A stretch of 64,000 bases of DNA from Bermanella sp. WJH001 (GTDB taxonomy: Bacteria > Pseudomonadota > Gammaproteobacteria > Pseudomonadales > Oceanobacteraceae). Positions within the stretch are counted from its first letter, which is position 1. Each line of letters starts with the position of its first letter. Both the position numbers and the translations under genes were made by a program. Where the stretch lies: positions 124,001 through 188,000 of the forward strand of contig NZ_JASJOO010000006.1 of NCBI RefSeq assembly GCF_030070105.1, read 5' to 3'. Shown in pieces: positions 8,441 to 16,601 of the stretch. The notes beneath the pieces are model-generated. The model saw nothing but the letters and a program-made list of their open reading frames with translations, made no database searches and was not told where the DNA came from.

Positions 8441-9226
8441 ATGCCGTTTCACAATAAAGCCAGCTGCTTATTAGCAAGCGCTTTCCTCACGGTAGGCGTA
8501 ATGCATGCACAAGCCGCCGATATGGATCAAGCCATTAATAAAGGCGTAGATCGTGTTGGTAAGGCACAACAAGCCCAAGTTAAAATCGATCACGTTGACG
8601 GTGAAACCCGTTCAATGGAGCGCGAATACCGCAGTGTTGTAAAAGAAGTTGAAGGCTTAAATGTTTATATTGAACAGTTAAACAAGCAGCTTTTAAATCA
8701 AGAATCAGAATTAGTTAAAATTGATGAAAGCATTCGCCAAGTAACTTTAATAGAACGTCAAATTACCCCGTTAATGCTGCGTATGATTGATGCGATTGAT
8801 CAATTTGTAAAAGCGGATATTCCTTTTTTAATCGAGCAGCGCACTAAACGTGTTGAAAAAATTAAAGACATGATGGGTCGATCAGATGTTACGGTTGCCG
8901 AAAAATATCGTAAAGTGATGGAAGCCTATCAAACTGAAATTGATTATGGTCGAACCATTGAGTCTTATCGCGGCGATGTTGTCATTGATGGCACCTCTCG
9001 CGAAGTGGATTTTCTACGTACTGGTCGCATCTCACTAGCTTACCAAACCCTTGACGGTCAAAAGCTAGGTGTTTGGAATGCCAAAACCAGCCAATTTGAA
9101 GCATTAGATTCTTCATACAAAAGTAAAATTATGATGGGTATTCGTATTGCCCGTGAACAAGCAGCACCTCAGTTAATTAAAGTGCCGGTTGCTGCCCCTG
9201 TTGTTGTCACTGCGGAGGCGAAATAA
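8441..9226 (+). CDS. DUF3450 periplasmic coiled-coil protein of a TonB2-type system
   Basis: Signal peptide (MPFHNKASCLLASAFLTVGVMHAQA), a long coiled coil over about residues 30-110, and the DUF3450 body (FLIEQRTKRVEKIKDMM, then RGDVVIDGTSREVDFLRTG). DUF3450 proteins are encoded immediately before ttpC in Vibrio TonB2 clusters; their precise role is not established, but they probably act with the TtpC periplasmic part. First gene of a six-gene operon; it overlaps the next gene by one base (TAATG). Confidence 0.9.
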   Translation: MPFHNKASCLLASAFLTVGVMHAQAADMDQAINKGVDRVGKAQQAQVKIDHVDGETRSMEREYRSVVKEVEGLNVYIEQLNKQLLNQESELVKIDESIRQVTLIERQITPLMLRMIDAIDQFVKADIPFLIEQRTKRVEKIKDMMGRSDVTVAEKYRKVMEAYQTEIDYGRTIESYRGDVVIDGTSREVDFLRTGRISLAYQTLDGQKLGVWNAKTSQFEALDSSYKSKIMMGIRIAREQAAPQLIKVPVAAPVVVTAEAK

Positions 9227-10608
9227 TGAAACTACGTAATCTATTTGCAATCGGTGCGGTTGCGGTTTCTTTGATGATGCCTGTTCATGCAAATGATGCA
9301 AAAACAGGTTTGGATATGGACGCGCTGCTGACGTTAGTGAAGGAAGGTCAGGCACGTGATAACGCTGAATTTAATGCTCGTATGAAGCGTTTTAATATCG
9401 CTAAGTATGATCAAGAAAACCTATTAAAGACTGAAAAACAAGAGCGTACCCGTTTAGAAAATGAAAGCGCTGAAAAAGAGAAACGTTTTGCACAAAACGA
9501 AGAAAAAATTAATTTGGCCCAAGAGCGCTTGAATGAACGTTTAGGCTCCCTTAAAGAAATGTTTGGTGTGTTGCAGCAGGTTGCTGGTGATACACAGGGC
9601 GTATTTGAAGGATCTGTAATCAGCTCACAAGTTGAAGGCCGTGAAGTTTTCTTAACTAATTTAATTAAATTAGCCGGTTCTTCTTCAGAGCTTCCAAGTA
9701 TCGATAACCTTGAACAACTTTGGTTTGAGATGCAGCGTGAAATGACACTAACAGGTGATATTGCAAAATACCAAGCATCAGTTGTATTACCAAGCGGTGA
9801 GACGGTTGCTAAAACCGTGACCCGTGTCGGTGGTTTTAATGTGGTAGCAGAAGGTAATTACCTAGTTTGGGATCTTGAAGCTAAAAAGTTAGTTGAGTTA
9901 GAAGTTCAACCTGGTTCTCGCTATAACGGCCCTGCATCTGAGCTTGAAAATGCAACAACTGAAATGACCGGTTTTTGGATTGATCCAAGTCGTGGCCAGT
10001 TGCTTAAAATCATGGGACAAACAGCCGGCTTAACAGAACGTATTCAGCAAGGTGGTGTGGTGGGTTACATTATTTTAGCTCTGGCTATTATTGGTGTGAT
10101 GCTGTCATTGATTCGTATGACATGGCTAACCGCTGAATCTAAACGCATTAAACAACAAATGGAAAGTGATTCCCCGTCTGATAATAACGCACTGGGTCGT
10201 GTGATGGCGGCTTACCATGCAAATAGCCGTGCGGACACTGAGACCCTAGAGCTGCATTTAGGTGAAGCTATTTCAAATGAAATTCCACGTTTAAGCAGAG
10301 GCATTAACTGGATCAAAATTATCTCTGTGGTTGCGCCTTTACTTGGTTTACTAGGTACTGTAACAGGCATGATTGATGTATTTGAAACCATGTCTTTGTT
10401 TGGAACAGGCGACCCTAAATTGATGGCTGGCGGTATTTCACAAGCATTGGTAACCACGGTATTAGGTCTTGTTGCAGCGATTCCATGTGTGTTCTTACAT
10501 ACCATGACAAACAATAAGAGCCGTGAGTTGATCCAAATTTTGCAAGAGCGTGCGACAGGTATTTTGGCCCGTAAAGCAGAAGAAGAATATCAAGCAAAGG
10601 CGGCTTAA
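9226..10608 (+). CDS. ttpC: TtpC-like ExbB/TolQ proton channel with periplasmic extension
   Basis: Inner-membrane proton-channel-family protein. After a signal-like N-terminus (to about residue 22, VHANDAK), a coiled-coil and globular periplasmic part of about 250 residues is followed by a membrane segment near 275-293 (VVGYIILALAIIGVMLSLI) and a MotA/TolQ/ExbB domain at about 330-445 (PLLGLLGTVTGMIDVFETM). This size (460 aa) and layout match TtpC, which is required with ExbB2-ExbD2-TonB2 in Vibrio. It lies between DUF3450 and exbB with 1- and 3-base junctions, so translation is probably coupled. Confidence 0.9.
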   Translation: MKLRNLFAIGAVAVSLMMPVHANDAKTGLDMDALLTLVKEGQARDNAEFNARMKRFNIAKYDQENLLKTEKQERTRLENESAEKEKRFAQNEEKINLAQERLNERLGSLKEMFGVLQQVAGDTQGVFEGSVISSQVEGREVFLTNLIKLAGSSSELPSIDNLEQLWFEMQREMTLTGDIAKYQASVVLPSGETVAKTVTRVGGFNVVAEGNYLVWDLEAKKLVELEVQPGSRYNGPASELENATTEMTGFWIDPSRGQLLKIMGQTAGLTERIQQGGVVGYIILALAIIGVMLSLIRMTWLTAESKRIKQQMESDSPSDNNALGRVMAAYHANSRADTETLELHLGEAISNEIPRLSRGINWIKIISVVAPLLGLLGTVTGMIDVFETMSLFGTGDPKLMAGGISQALVTTVLGLVAAIPCVFLHTMTNNKSRELIQILQERATGILARKAEEEYQAKAA

Positions 10609-10611
10609 ATT

Positions 10612-11133
10612 ATGTTTTATGACGCGTATGAACAAGTATATTTATTTACAGAGCGTGGCGGTGACGTTGTCTTAGCCATCTTAGGTTTAATATTTTTACT
10701 TTGGTTGTTTATTTTAGAGCGCGTTGCCTACTTTTCTATGAGCCATAAAGAGCTGGTGTCTAAAGCGATTGCCGAATGGGAATCACGCAAAGAAAGAACC
10801 AGTTGGCATGCACACCAAATCCGTTTGGATTTGGTGGCAAATGTAGAAATGGGATTAGAAACCAATACACGTACGATCAAGATGCTAGTGGGTCTTTGTC
10901 CGTTATTTGGTTTGCTAGGTACGGTAACAGGCATGATTGAAGTTTTTGATGTGATGGCATTTATTGGCAATGGCAGCCCAAGGGCGATGGCTTCAGGCAT
11001 ATCAAAAGCCACGATTCCAACGATGGCAGGCATGGTGGGTGCGTTAACAGGTTTGTTTGCTCAATCGTTGATACAACGTTACACCAAACGTCAAAAGTCA
11101 CACATTGAAGATAAATTAACATTTGATCACTAA
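10612..11133 (+). CDS. exbB: ExbB-family proton channel subunit
   Basis: Short ExbB (173 aa) with a membrane segment near the N-terminus (VVLAILGLIFLLWLFIL) and the family signature GLCPLFGLLGTVTGMIEVFD around residues 94-113, followed by the third membrane helix. It forms the proton channel with ExbD and energises TonB. It is the second ExbB-like gene in the operon, as in Vibrio TonB2 clusters where TtpC and ExbB2 are both present. It begins 3 bases after the ttpC-like gene. Confidence 0.93.
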   Translation: MFYDAYEQVYLFTERGGDVVLAILGLIFLLWLFILERVAYFSMSHKELVSKAIAEWESRKERTSWHAHQIRLDLVANVEMGLETNTRTIKMLVGLCPLFGLLGTVTGMIEVFDVMAFIGNGSPRAMASGISKATIPTMAGMVGALTGLFAQSLIQRYTKRQKSHIEDKLTFDH

Positions 11134-11163
11134 TCATTTAGTGATGGTTTTGAGGAATACATT

Positions 11164-11574
11164 ATGAGACGCGGATTTCAAAATCTGACGCCAGAAGCAG
11201 AAGAAGGTGAGATTGATATTACGCCAATGTTGGACGTTGTATTTATCATGTTGATCTTCTTTATTGTAACGGCATCGTTTGTTAAAGAGTCTGGCATTGA
11301 AGTTAACCGACCTGACGCGAGTACATCAGCGGCAAAACCACGAGCCAATATTTTAATTGCCATTAATGAAGGTGGTGAGATTTGGATTAACAAGCGCCAA
11401 GTTCAAGAGAGCCAGGTGCGTGCAAACATTGAACGTTTACATGCTGAAAATCCACAAGGAACCGTGGTTGTACAAGCTGACGAAGAAGCCAAAACCAAAA
11501 CTTTAGTAGCGGTTATGGACGCAGCTAGAGCGGCGGGTGTGTACGATGTTTCACTTGCAACGGAGTCACCATAA
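11164..11574 (+). CDS. exbD: ExbD-family proton channel subunit
   Basis: ExbD/TolR protein of 136 aa. The N-terminal motif EIDITPMLDVVFIMLIFFIV carries the membrane-embedded Asp needed for proton use (the D of MLDVVF), followed by a periplasmic domain (RANILIAINEGGEIWINKR). It works with the preceding ExbB and TtpC-like proteins. RBS GAGG at 11152-11155. The stop is followed by the tonB ATG after one base. Confidence 0.95.
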   Translation: MRRGFQNLTPEAEEGEIDITPMLDVVFIMLIFFIVTASFVKESGIEVNRPDASTSAAKPRANILIAINEGGEIWINKRQVQESQVRANIERLHAENPQGTVVVQADEEAKTKTLVAVMDAARAAGVYDVSLATESP

Positions 11575-11575
11575 C

Positions 11576-12199
11576 ATGTTGAATGCAGCCCCTCGATTTG
11601 GATTAGCCATGGCTGTTGCAGCGGGTGTGACATTTTGTGTCGCACTTATGATGCAGGGTTTGATTTCATCAGGTGGATCTGTAATCGAAGAAAACGATTT
11701 TGGCAAGCTGGTTGAGTTTGTTCATGTTCAACAAGATGACGAAATTCACACCAAAAGTCGTCAACCTAAAAAACCACCGGCACCACCACAAGAACCTGAA
11801 AAGCCAGAAATGTCGAAACCTGAATTTGATCGCAGCTCAAGTGATATGGATATTGGCGGCCTAGATTTAGGCGCTGATTTAAGTGTTGATGCAGGTCTTG
11901 CTGGCAGTGGCGGTGATGGTGAGTATTTGCCTATTGTTAAAGTTGCGCCTCAGTATCCACGTCGAGCGGCACAAAAAGGCATTGAAGGGTATGTGGTACT
12001 TGAATTTACGGTGAGTAAATTAGGCACAGTGGTGGACCCCCAAGTAATTGAAGCGGACCCACCTAATATTTTTAATCGTGCCGCTATTAGTGCGGCTAAA
12101 AAATTCAAATATAAGCCAAAAATTGAAAATGGCGAAGCCGTTGAAGTGAAGGGTATTCGTAATATTATTCGCTTTGAACTTGATAAAAGCAGTAAGTGA
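11576..12199 (+). CDS. tonB: TonB energy transducer
   Basis: TonB of 207 aa. An N-terminal membrane anchor (FGLAMAVAAGVTFCVALMMQ) is followed by a short Pro-rich stretch (KKPPAPPQEPEKPEM), much shorter than in E. coli TonB, and a C-terminal domain (YPRRAAQKGIEGYVVLEFTV and NRAAISAAKKFKYKP). The short linker and lack of a long EP/KP repeat are typical of TonB2-type proteins. I chose the ATG at 11576 because the upstream in-frame ATG lies inside exbD and because CGGAG stands 9 bases before it. Confidence 0.93.
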   Translation: MLNAAPRFGLAMAVAAGVTFCVALMMQGLISSGGSVIEENDFGKLVEFVHVQQDDEIHTKSRQPKKPPAPPQEPEKPEMSKPEFDRSSSDMDIGGLDLGADLSVDAGLAGSGGDGEYLPIVKVAPQYPRRAAQKGIEGYVVLEFTVSKLGTVVDPQVIEADPPNIFNRAAISAAKKFKYKPKIENGEAVEVKGIRNIIRFELDKSSK

Positions 12200-12209
12200 G
12201 GTAGAAATT

Positions 12210-13502
12210 ATGAAGCACTCTATGGTTTCAGTATTATTACTAGCATCACTGATATTTGGTGTGACATCTGTTACACCTGTTTCGATATCAAAAAGCTATG
12301 CAGCTGAAGAAGAAAAGAAGCCTCGTCGTGTGAAACGTGCTCAAACCATGCGCCCAGCGATTTATAAAAAACTAGATAATGTTCGCCAGCTTTCTGATGA
12401 AAAGAAATATGAAGAAGCATTAGAGTATGTGAAAACAATCCAAAATATTCCACGTAACTCTTATGAAACGGCCATGACATGGAACATGGTGGCTTATGTT
12501 GAATTTAATCGTGAAAATTATGCAGCTGCAGTCAATGCTTATAATCAAGTACTAGCGACTAAAAACCTGCCTGAAAGCTTGGAGCAAACAACGCTTTATA
12601 GTGTAGCGAAACTGTATTTGATCCAAGAAGATTATAAAAAATCGATTACCGCTTTAAATAAATGGTTTTCCGTTGTTGAAAAGCCAGGGCCTGAGGCTTA
12701 TATCTTACGTGCACAAATGAACTATCAATTGGAAAACTATAATCAAGCGTTACCGGATGTTAAAAAAGCCATTGCTATTGTCCAGCAGCAAGGTAAACAG
12801 CCCCGTGAGAGTTGGTTGTTAGTTGAGCGTGCAGTTTATTACCAAAACAAAGATTTTAATGCCATGGAGCGCACCTTAAAAGATTTGATTACCTTGTATC
12901 CAAAACCACAATACTGGATTCAATTGGGGGCTGTTTATAACGAGCTGGGCAAACCTGAAAAAGAATTGTCAGTGATTGAAACAGCGTACGAGCAGGGTTT
13001 GCTTGGGAAGGAAACCCACATCATCAGTTTTGCTCAAGCCATGCTGTCTCAAGAGGTGCCTTATAAAGCGGCTCAGGTTTTAATTAAAGGTATTAAAGCT
13101 GGTGTAGTTGAACAAACGGGCAAAAATCTTTCATTATTGGGTGATGCCTTAATGATTGCCAAAGAATACGACGAAGCCATAAAAGTTATGACGCAGGCGG
13201 CCGATGAAACCCAAGCCGGTAAAGATTTTTACAAGTTGGCTCAAATTCATACTGAGCGTCAAGAATGGCAGCTTGCCCTTGAAAATGTAAAGCAGGCACT
13301 AAAAGATGAAGGCTTTAAAAATCAAAATGAAGCGCTAATTTTGAAAGGCTTAGTGCAATTTAACCTTAACGACCTAGATGCGGCAAAGGCCACGTTTACT
13401 CAAGCTAAGGCTTTTGCTGAAATTGAAAAATCTGCGTCACAGTGGTTGGGCTATATCGAAGGTGAACAAAAGCGTCGTAACTATATGGCTAGTGGGATTT
13501 GA
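12210..13502 (+). CDS. TPR-repeat periplasmic protein of the TonB operon
   Basis: Secreted or envelope protein with a signal sequence (MKHSMVSVLLLASLIFG...) followed by repeated TPR-like helices across nearly the whole length, e.g. YVEFNRENYAAAVNAYNQVL and ALILKGLVQFNLNDLDAAKA. A TPR gene closes Vibrio tonB2 operons in the same place; its role there is not firmly known. The start is set at 12210 by GAGG 8-11 bases upstream; an earlier frame extension overlaps tonB. A terminator follows at 13582. Confidence 0.88.
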   Translation: MKHSMVSVLLLASLIFGVTSVTPVSISKSYAAEEEKKPRRVKRAQTMRPAIYKKLDNVRQLSDEKKYEEALEYVKTIQNIPRNSYETAMTWNMVAYVEFNRENYAAAVNAYNQVLATKNLPESLEQTTLYSVAKLYLIQEDYKKSITALNKWFSVVEKPGPEAYILRAQMNYQLENYNQALPDVKKAIAIVQQQGKQPRESWLLVERAVYYQNKDFNAMERTLKDLITLYPKPQYWIQLGAVYNELGKPEKELSVIETAYEQGLLGKETHIISFAQAMLSQEVPYKAAQVLIKGIKAGVVEQTGKNLSLLGDALMIAKEYDEAIKVMTQAADETQAGKDFYKLAQIHTERQEWQLALENVKQALKDEGFKNQNEALILKGLVQFNLNDLDAAKATFTQAKAFAEIEKSASQWLGYIEGEQKRRNYMASGI

Positions 13503-13581
13503 ACTCAGTTATTAATAATAAAAAGTGCAAGGGATTACCTGTAAGCACTTAATACATGCTAATTACCGTTAGCCCTAAAAT

Positions 13582-13609
13582 AAAACCGACTCACGAGGTC
13601 GGTTTTTTT
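13582..13609. terminator. Terminator between the TonB operon and yacG
   Basis: Stem AACCGAC with GTCGGTT around a 7-base loop (13591-13597), preceded by an A-run and followed by seven T. It can serve both the plus-strand TPR gene and the convergent minus-strand yacG. Confidence 0.85.
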
Positions 13610-13628
13610 ATGCAGCCAAGCTACTAAA

Positions 13629-13829
13629 TTAATGAAAGAAATCTTTATCAATGTCTTTCAATTGTTCGCTCATTAATTCTTCTTCTGCTGATTTTCCTGG
13701 GATGGCGTGCTCTTCATTTGCCCATTGGCCAAGATCAATTAAACGACAACGATCGGTGCAAAATGGGCGAAACTTTGACTCTTCATTCCATTCCACTTCT
13801 TTAGAGCAGGTGGGGCAGTTAACTTTCAT
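13629..13829 (-). CDS. yacG: DNA gyrase inhibitor YacG, zinc-binding
   Basis: Small zinc protein (66 aa) that in E. coli binds GyrB and inhibits gyrase. Cys4 pattern CPTC...FCTDRC, followed by the conserved [16 protein letters not shown] chose the ATG at 13829 (MKVNCPTC), giving an 11-base overlap with coaE; an extension to 13841 is possible but not needed. The coaE-yacG order after pilD is standard in gammaproteobacteria. Confidence 0.93.
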   Translation of the reverse strand: MKVNCPTCSKEVEWNEESKFRPFCTDRCRLIDLGQWANEEHAIPGKSAEEELMSEQLKDIDKDFFH

Positions 13830-14427
13830 ACTGTTTCTCACTTAACCTTAAATACTGCTGATTGAGTTGAGCCACTTGCTGCTGCAAGTGTTCTAGAGTT
13901 TGATTATTGATGATCACATCATCTGCAAAGCTTAATCGTTTATCGCGATCCAGCTGGCTAGCAATAATGGCTTCTACTTGAGCTTGTGGGTTATTGTCGC
14001 GCTTGCATGTACGTTTGAGTTGCAATTCCACCGGCACATCTACTACTAATACTCGGTTCACCAGCTCATGCTGGCCAGATTCTATTAAAAGTGGCGACAC
14101 TAAAATTGAGTAAGGGCTCGTACTATTTTGTAGGCCACGTAATATTTCTTCACGAATGAGTGGGTGGGTGAGTTGTTCAAGCCACTTTTTAGCATCGGCA
14201 TCTTTGAAGATAATCTCACGCAATTTTGCACGGTTTAACGAGCCATCTTCAAGTACTATGTTTTCACCAAAGTGTTGCTTGATTTGCTCTAAGCCAGTTG
14301 AACCTTTTGCAACCACTGTGCGTGCTGCAATATCGGCGTCAATCACATCAATGCCTAACTTGGCAAATTCATTGGTAACCGCCGTTTTACCGCTACCTAT
14401 ACCACCAGTTATACCAACGATAAGCAT
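13819..14427 (-). CDS. coaE: Dephospho-CoA kinase
   Basis: Last step of coenzyme A synthesis, phosphorylating the 3'-hydroxyl of dephospho-CoA. The P-loop [13 protein letters not shown] is at the N-terminus, [10 protein letters not shown] follows near residue 30, and the LID/substrate region ([10 protein letters not shown]) is present. 202 aa, normal length. It lies 3 bases after pilD and overlaps yacG by 11 bases, so it is translationally linked to the pilus gene block. Confidence 0.96.
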   Translation of the reverse strand: MLIVGITGGIGSGKTAVTNEFAKLGIDVIDADIAARTVVAKGSTGLEQIKQHFGENIVLEDGSLNRAKLREIIFKDADAKKWLEQLTHPLIREEILRGLQNSTSPYSILVSPLLIESGQHELVNRVLVVDVPVELQLKRTCKRDNNPQAQVEAIIASQLDRDKRLSFADDVIINNQTLEHLQQQVAQLNQQYLRLSEKQYES

Positions 14428-14430
14428 GGA

Positions 14431-15306
14431 TTAAATACCCATAAATGAGAAATAAAGCTGGGTAATTTGCTCACCCCAAACGGCGGCGATGAATCCAGCC
14501 GCAGCCAAATAAGGGCCAAACGGAATTGGGATGTTTTTATCACGGCCTAAAATCAAAATCATAGCAACACCAACAACGGCACCCACAGCGCTTGATAATA
14601 GAATGACCATAGGTAGTGCTTGCCAACCAAGTAATGCACCAATAGCCGCTAGTAATTTAAAGTCACCATACCCCATGCCTTCTTTGCCAGTGACAATTTT
14701 AAATAACCAAAAGATTGACCACAAAGAGAGATAACCGACTAGCGCACCGTAAACTGCGCTTTCAAGTGTCGTAAAAACCTGAAAACTGTTTGCAAAAAGA
14801 CCAATCCAAATAAGCGGCAAAGTGAGACTGTCGGGCAGTAAATATTCATCTAAATCAATGAGAGTTAAGGCCACTAAAAAATAAGTGAAAATAAGCAGAG
14901 TTACAGTTTGTAGAGAAGCTCCAAATTGAAAAGCAATAAACAACCCTAATAGACCGGCAACCGCTTCAACAATTGGATAACGTGCACTAATGGCTGTTTT
15001 ACAGTTGGCGCATTTACCTTTTAACCAAAGATAACTAATAACCGGGATGTTTTGCCAAGGCTTAATACTGGCTTTACATTTAGGGCAGCTCGAATGAGGT
15101 AGCATTAAATTAAATGCTGGCTCGTTTTGTAGTTTTTTGTACTCGGCTTCTTGTTCGGTTATCTCAAGATAATCGGCTTTTGCTTGTTTGCGCATCATGA
15201 TGGGTAAGCGATACGCCACCACGTTTAAAAAGCTACCTACGCATAAGCTGAATACAAGGACGCAGCTGTAAAATAAAACAGGGTTTTGGATAAAAACATC
15301 AAACAT
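14431..15306 (-). CDS. pilD: Type IV prepilin peptidase and N-methyltransferase
   Basis: Bifunctional inner-membrane aspartyl protease that cleaves prepilins after Gly and methylates the new N-terminus; it also processes type II secretion pseudopilins. The cytoplasmic Cys4 motif (CPKCKA...KCANCK) is present around residues 75-100, as is the catalytic GxGD-type motif GMGYGDFKLL near residue 205. About eight membrane segments follow the usual pattern. It likely serves both the adjacent pilus genes and the gsp cluster at 52541. Confidence 0.95.
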   Translation of the reverse strand: MFDVFIQNPVLFYSCVLVFSLCVGSFLNVVAYRLPIMMRKQAKADYLEITEQEAEYKKLQNEPAFNLMLPHSSCPKCKASIKPWQNIPVISYLWLKGKCANCKTAISARYPIVEAVAGLLGLFIAFQFGASLQTVTLLIFTYFLVALTLIDLDEYLLPDSLTLPLIWIGLFANSFQVFTTLESAVYGALVGYLSLWSIFWLFKIVTGKEGMGYGDFKLLAAIGALLGWQALPMVILLSSAVGAVVGVAMILILGRDKNIPIPFGPYLAAAGFIAAVWGEQITQLYFSFMGI

Positions 15307-15356
15307 ACTGGGCTACTTAAAGAATGAATAGTGTATTAGAAACCAAAGGCGACCAT

Positions 15357-16589
15357 TTACATGGCGTCGCCCATGGTGAAAATAGGCAGATACATTGCGA
15401 TAAGTAGACCACCTACCACAACCCCTAAGAAGGCCATTACAAGTGGTTCTATCATAGAGGTTAAACCATCTACCAAATTATCTACTTCATCTTCATAGTA
15501 GCTGGCGACTTTTTCTAACATGGCATCAAGGGCGCCAGACTCTTCACCAATAGCAACCATCTGAACAACCATATTTGGGAAAACACCAGTAGCACGAATG
15601 GCGGCATTCATTTGAGTACCAGATGAGACTTCATCTTGAATTTTTAAGATTGCGTCACGGTACACAACGTTACCGGAGGCTTCTGCCACGCTTTCTAGTG
15701 CGTCTACCAAGGGCACACCCGCTGCAAATGTTGTACTTAGTACGCGGCCAAAACGAGCCACCGCACTTTTTTTCATGATCTCACCTACAATGGGCAGTTT
15801 AAGTACGAGCTTGTCTTTTTCTTCAGCGACTTTTGGGCTTCGTTTAATCGCTTCTTTTAGTCCAAAAAATAATGCAATGATAGAACCAAATAAAACTAAG
15901 TAATTTTCTTGTAGCCATTCAGATAACATAACGACAAATTGAGTAGCAGCCGGAAGTTCACTACCAAAACTAGAAAACATGCCCTGAAAAGTCGGTACTA
16001 CTTTAACGAGAAGTATAACGGTAACAACGGCAGCTATAATTAAAGTAACCATTGGGTATTTAAGTGCTTTAGATACTTTTTGTTTTAATGCTTCAGATTT
16101 TTCTTTATAAACTGCAACACGATCCAGCATTTGCTCTAAAGCACCTGACTGTTCACCAGATTCAATCAAAGCACAGGTTAAATCATCAAACTGTTTAGGG
16201 TGCTTTTTTAAGCATGACGCAAAATCATTACCAGCAGAGACATCATCCTTGACGCTTAAAACCACTTTTTGCATGGCTGGGTTTTCTAAACCATCTGCAA
16301 CAATTTCTAGACCTTGCATAAGAGGTACACCAGACTTAGCCATAGTGGCTAACTGACGCAAAAAAATGGTGATATCTACATTTTTAATTTTTTTAGAGCC
16401 GCCACCACCGCCGCCACCAATACCAAACAAGCCTTCGGATTTACGACGGATCTTTTTTGGTAGGATACCTTGCTTACGTAATTGCGCTTTAACAATAGCT
16501 GAGTTTTCACCCAGCATTTCGCCATCAATTTTTTGTCCGCGCTTGTTAACACCTTCCCATTGAAAGGTAATGGTTTTCGTTTTAGCCAT
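15357..16589 (-). CDS. pilC: Type IV pilus inner membrane platform protein PilC
   Basis: GspF-family membrane protein that couples the PilB/PilT motors to pilus growth. Two homologous T2SSF domains (about 70-195 and 275-397) carry the repeated signature (FLRQLATMAKSGVPLMQGLE, then FGRVLSTTFAAGVPLVDALE), with three membrane segments. A Gly-rich linker (GIGGGGGGGSKK) precedes the first domain. 410 aa is typical. It starts 12 bases after the pilB stop. Confidence 0.96.
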   Translation of the reverse strand: MAKTKTITFQWEGVNKRGQKIDGEMLGENSAIVKAQLRKQGILPKKIRRKSEGLFGIGGGGGGGSKKIKNVDITIFLRQLATMAKSGVPLMQGLEIVADGLENPAMQKVVLSVKDDVSAGNDFASCLKKHPKQFDDLTCALIESGEQSGALEQMLDRVAVYKEKSEALKQKVSKALKYPMVTLIIAAVVTVILLVKVVPTFQGMFSSFGSELPAATQFVVMLSEWLQENYLVLFGSIIALFFGLKEAIKRSPKVAEEKDKLVLKLPIVGEIMKKSAVARFGRVLSTTFAAGVPLVDALESVAEASGNVVYRDAILKIQDEVSSGTQMNAAIRATGVFPNMVVQMVAIGEESGALDAMLEKVASYYEDEVDNLVDGLTSMIEPLVMAFLGVVVGGLLIAMYLPIFTMGDAM

Positions 16590-16601
16590 GTTGAATTCCT
16601 A

